NCBI GenBank assembly: GCA_030654645.1
Contig: JAURXC010000274.1
Span: 1-15,405, forward strand
Source of the DNA: Deltaproteobacteria bacterium
GTDB lineage: Bacteria; Desulfobacterota; Desulfuromonadia; Geobacterales; Pseudopelobacteraceae
Reading direction: 5' to 3'
Length of the DNA stretch: 15,405 nucleotides
Translations under genes and position numbers: made by a program
In this document: positions 13,950 through 15,405 of the stretch, piece after piece
Position numbering within the stretch: the first letter of the stretch is position 1
Layout of the letters: each line of letters opens with the position of its first letter
Notes under the pieces: model-generated
The model's input: only the letters and a program-made list of their open reading frames with translations
Database searches by the model: none
Told to the model about the DNA's origin: nothing

Positions 13950-15405
13950 TTGTTGTCTTACTTTAACTATTGGATTGTAAATGAATATTGCACTAATACA
14001 ACCAGCAAAACCTGATGATAAATCATCTGCTGCAAAAGATTGGAGTCTCTGTAGACCCCTGTCGCTCCTGTATCTCGCTTGTGCAATTAAAAAATCTCAA
14101 AAACATTATGTTGAAATTTATGATTTTGAATTGATGTTTTTGACTAATAGCAATATTGACATTGATTTATTGATTGCTTCTTTGCAATTTGATGTTTTTG
14201 GCATTACGGCAACAACGTTCACGCGCCATGAGGCAGTAGCTTTAATACGGAAGATCAAGGAGTACCATCCCGACAAAAAAATAATAGTTGGTGGTGTGCA
14301 TTTTATGCATTGTGATGTTGATACTCTCAAAAATATTCCAGAAATAGATGTTGTTGTTCGTGGAGAAGGTGAAAAGACAATTATCAATCTGTTAGATGCT
14401 CTTCAGATGTCAGAACCGTTGGAACGTGTTACCGGAATTACATATAGAGATACAGAAGGAGAAGTAAGGAGGAATCCAGACTCTGAATTATTTGAAGTTC
14501 TGGACGATCTTGATGTTTATAAGTTTAATTCGCCGATAGAATATCCCGAATATTTAATGGGGAGTGGAGATTCAATTCCGGCAGTAAGTGTGATGACGTC
14601 TCGCGGATGTCCTTATAAATGCGTATTCTGTTCCAAAGCAGGGATGAAGTATCGACACAGGTCAACACAAAGTGTGATTAAGGAACTGAAATATTATATT
14701 GATGAGTATGGAATTAAAGCATTTAATTTTCTTGATTTAACATTTACCGCAAATCCTCAACGATCAAAGGAGCTTTGCCAAGCGATAATTGATGAAAACC
14801 TCGATATTGAGTGGTGGTGCGAAACGCGAGCGAATGTTCCTCTCGATCTGATCACTCTCATGCAAAAGGCGGGTTGTAGGTACATTGTGGTAGGAGTGGA
14901 AACTGGGTCAGCATCCGTTATGAAAAAAATTCAAAAAGGGGTTACCCTTGATCAGGTTGAGCGATTATTCAACCATACAAAAAATATTGGAATCGAAACG
15001 GTAGCTTACTTTATGTGTTCGCACGTTGGTGAAACTTTTGATAATGCGATGGAAACCATAAAATTTATGAATAAGATAGAAAAAATATACGAGGTAAGCA
15101 CCACGTTACAACCATGTATAATTCTACCAGGAACTGGAATAGAAGCTATAGCAAAAACAAACGGTGCCTTTCCGTCATCATTCTCCTGGGCGAGTGATTT
15201 TCACGATCCACGTAACGCTGAATTGAGACAAGTGACTACGATTCCTTTGTTTTTAGATAAAATGACTCGTGAGCAAATTTCTGAAATTCTATTAAAAAGG
15301 AATAAATTAAGTGAAATACGCTACCGTTATAAAAAACTGTCCTTAAATTATTTCTGGGTTGCCTTGAAAATACACGGACTTAGAAAATTGTTGAATATAA
15401 TTTTT
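13325..15405. other. AT-rich segment, probably horizontally exchanged part of the polysaccharide locus
   Basis: By hand count, rows covering 12,901-12,960 and 13,021-13,080 are 57-60% G+C and 13,201-13,320 is 50%, whereas 13,321-13,560 is 25-35% and the region to the right edge stays near 35%. One row before the break (13,081-13,140) is also low at 37%, so the edge is not perfectly sharp. The segment holds the wzt C-terminal domain and the radical SAM gene and continues past the window. No repeats or insertion sequence mark the left edge. Confidence 0.65.
13981..15405 (+). CDS. Radical SAM enzyme with N-terminal cobalamin-binding-type domain (partial)
   Basis: 475 codons from ATG 13981, open at the right edge. 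Residues 1-140 form a Rossmann-like B12-binding domain: MNIALIQP start, DVFGITATTFTRHEAVALI, IIVGGVHF and VVRGEGEKT. The radical SAM core follows at about 200-400 with RGCPYKCVFC, whose Cys210, Cys214 and Cys217 bind the 4Fe-4S cluster. VGVETGSASVMKKIQKG is the usual core segment later on. This class B layout includes methyltransferases and other carbon-skeleton enzymes acting on sugars, lipids, antibiotics and hopanoids; the substrate cannot be told. It lies 31 bases after wzt on the same strand, so a glycan-modifying role, perhaps making the group recognised by the Wzt C-terminal domain, is plausible inference. The ribosome site is weak (GGA at about 13,972). Confidence 0.9.
   Translation, partial: MNIALIQPAKPDDKSSAAKDWSLCRPLSLLYLACAIKKSQKHYVEIYDFELMFLTNSNIDIDLLIASLQFDVFGITATTFTRHEAVALIRKIKEYHPDKKIIVGGVHFMHCDVDTLKNIPEIDVVVRGEGEKTIINLLDALQMSEPLERVTGITYRDTEGEVRRNPDSELFEVLDDLDVYKFNSPIEYPEYLMGSGDSIPAVSVMTSRGCPYKCVFCSKAGMKYRHRSTQSVIKELKYYIDEYGIKAFNFLDLTFTANPQRSKELCQAIIDENLDIEWWCETRANVPLDLITLMQKAGCRYIVVGVETGSASVMKKIQKGVTLDQVERLFNHTKNIGIETVAYFMCSHVGETFDNAMETIKFMNKIEKIYEVSTTLQPCIILPGTGIEAIAKTNGAFPSSFSWASDFHDPRNAELRQVTTIPLFLDKMTREQISEILLKRNKLSEIRYRYKKLSLNYFWVALKIHGLRKLLNIIF

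Overview
The window looks like a chromosomal segment of a Geobacter-like deltaproteobacterium (Desulfuromonadales/Geobacterales). This rests on gene content: a secreted cytochrome with at least ten CXXCH haem motifs, a sigma-54-type promoter in front of glnB-glnA, PilZ and HDOD signalling proteins, and an ABC-dependent polysaccharide export cluster. The taxonomic call is inference. Base composition is roughly 50% G+C over most of the window, but drops to about one third from near 13,325 to the right edge.

Layout. Positions 1-3238 are on the minus strand: the 5' part of a multihaem c-type cytochrome gene with its own sigma-70-like promoter (1090-1118), then a two-gene unit of a DUF4124/M23 peptidase and a two-domain class II aldolase/adducin-like protein joined by an ATGA overlap. 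From 3338 everything is on the plus strand. A PilZ c-di-GMP receptor precedes the nitrogen module glnB (PII) and glnA (type I glutamine synthetase), which has a -24/-12 promoter at 4195-4212, a possible sigma-70 promoter at 4243-4270 and a strong intrinsic terminator at 6120-6149. Then come a membrane M50 metalloprotease, an M29 aminopeptidase and two unrecognised small proteins, the second ending in a cysteine-rich tail (CHNCGCGC). An HDOD protein follows at 9084.

From about 9929 there is a tightly packed polysaccharide cluster: a UbiA-family decaprenyl-phosphate phosphoribosyltransferase-like protein, a family 2 glycosyltransferase, the Wzm-type permease, the Wzt-type ATPase with a C-terminal extension, and a cobalamin-binding-type radical SAM enzyme cut by the window edge. 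Overlaps (TAATG, TGATG, ATGA) suggest translational coupling. The UbiA-like protein would supply a lipid-linked pentose, the glycosyltransferase would use an activated sugar, and Wzm/Wzt would export the undecaprenyl-linked glycan.

The most notable signals are: (1) an abrupt composition change inside wzt at the junction between ATPase and cargo-recognition domain, which suggests exchange of the O-antigen-specific half together with downstream genes; (2) an apparent -1 frame discontinuity at an A7 run at the start of the ubiA-like gene; (3) a very short reading frame with a good ribosome site that overlaps the wzt start; and (4) the two uncharacterised proteins at 8049-8977. I see no CRISPR array, tRNA, rRNA or insertion sequence. 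No intergenic gap exceeds 300 bases.
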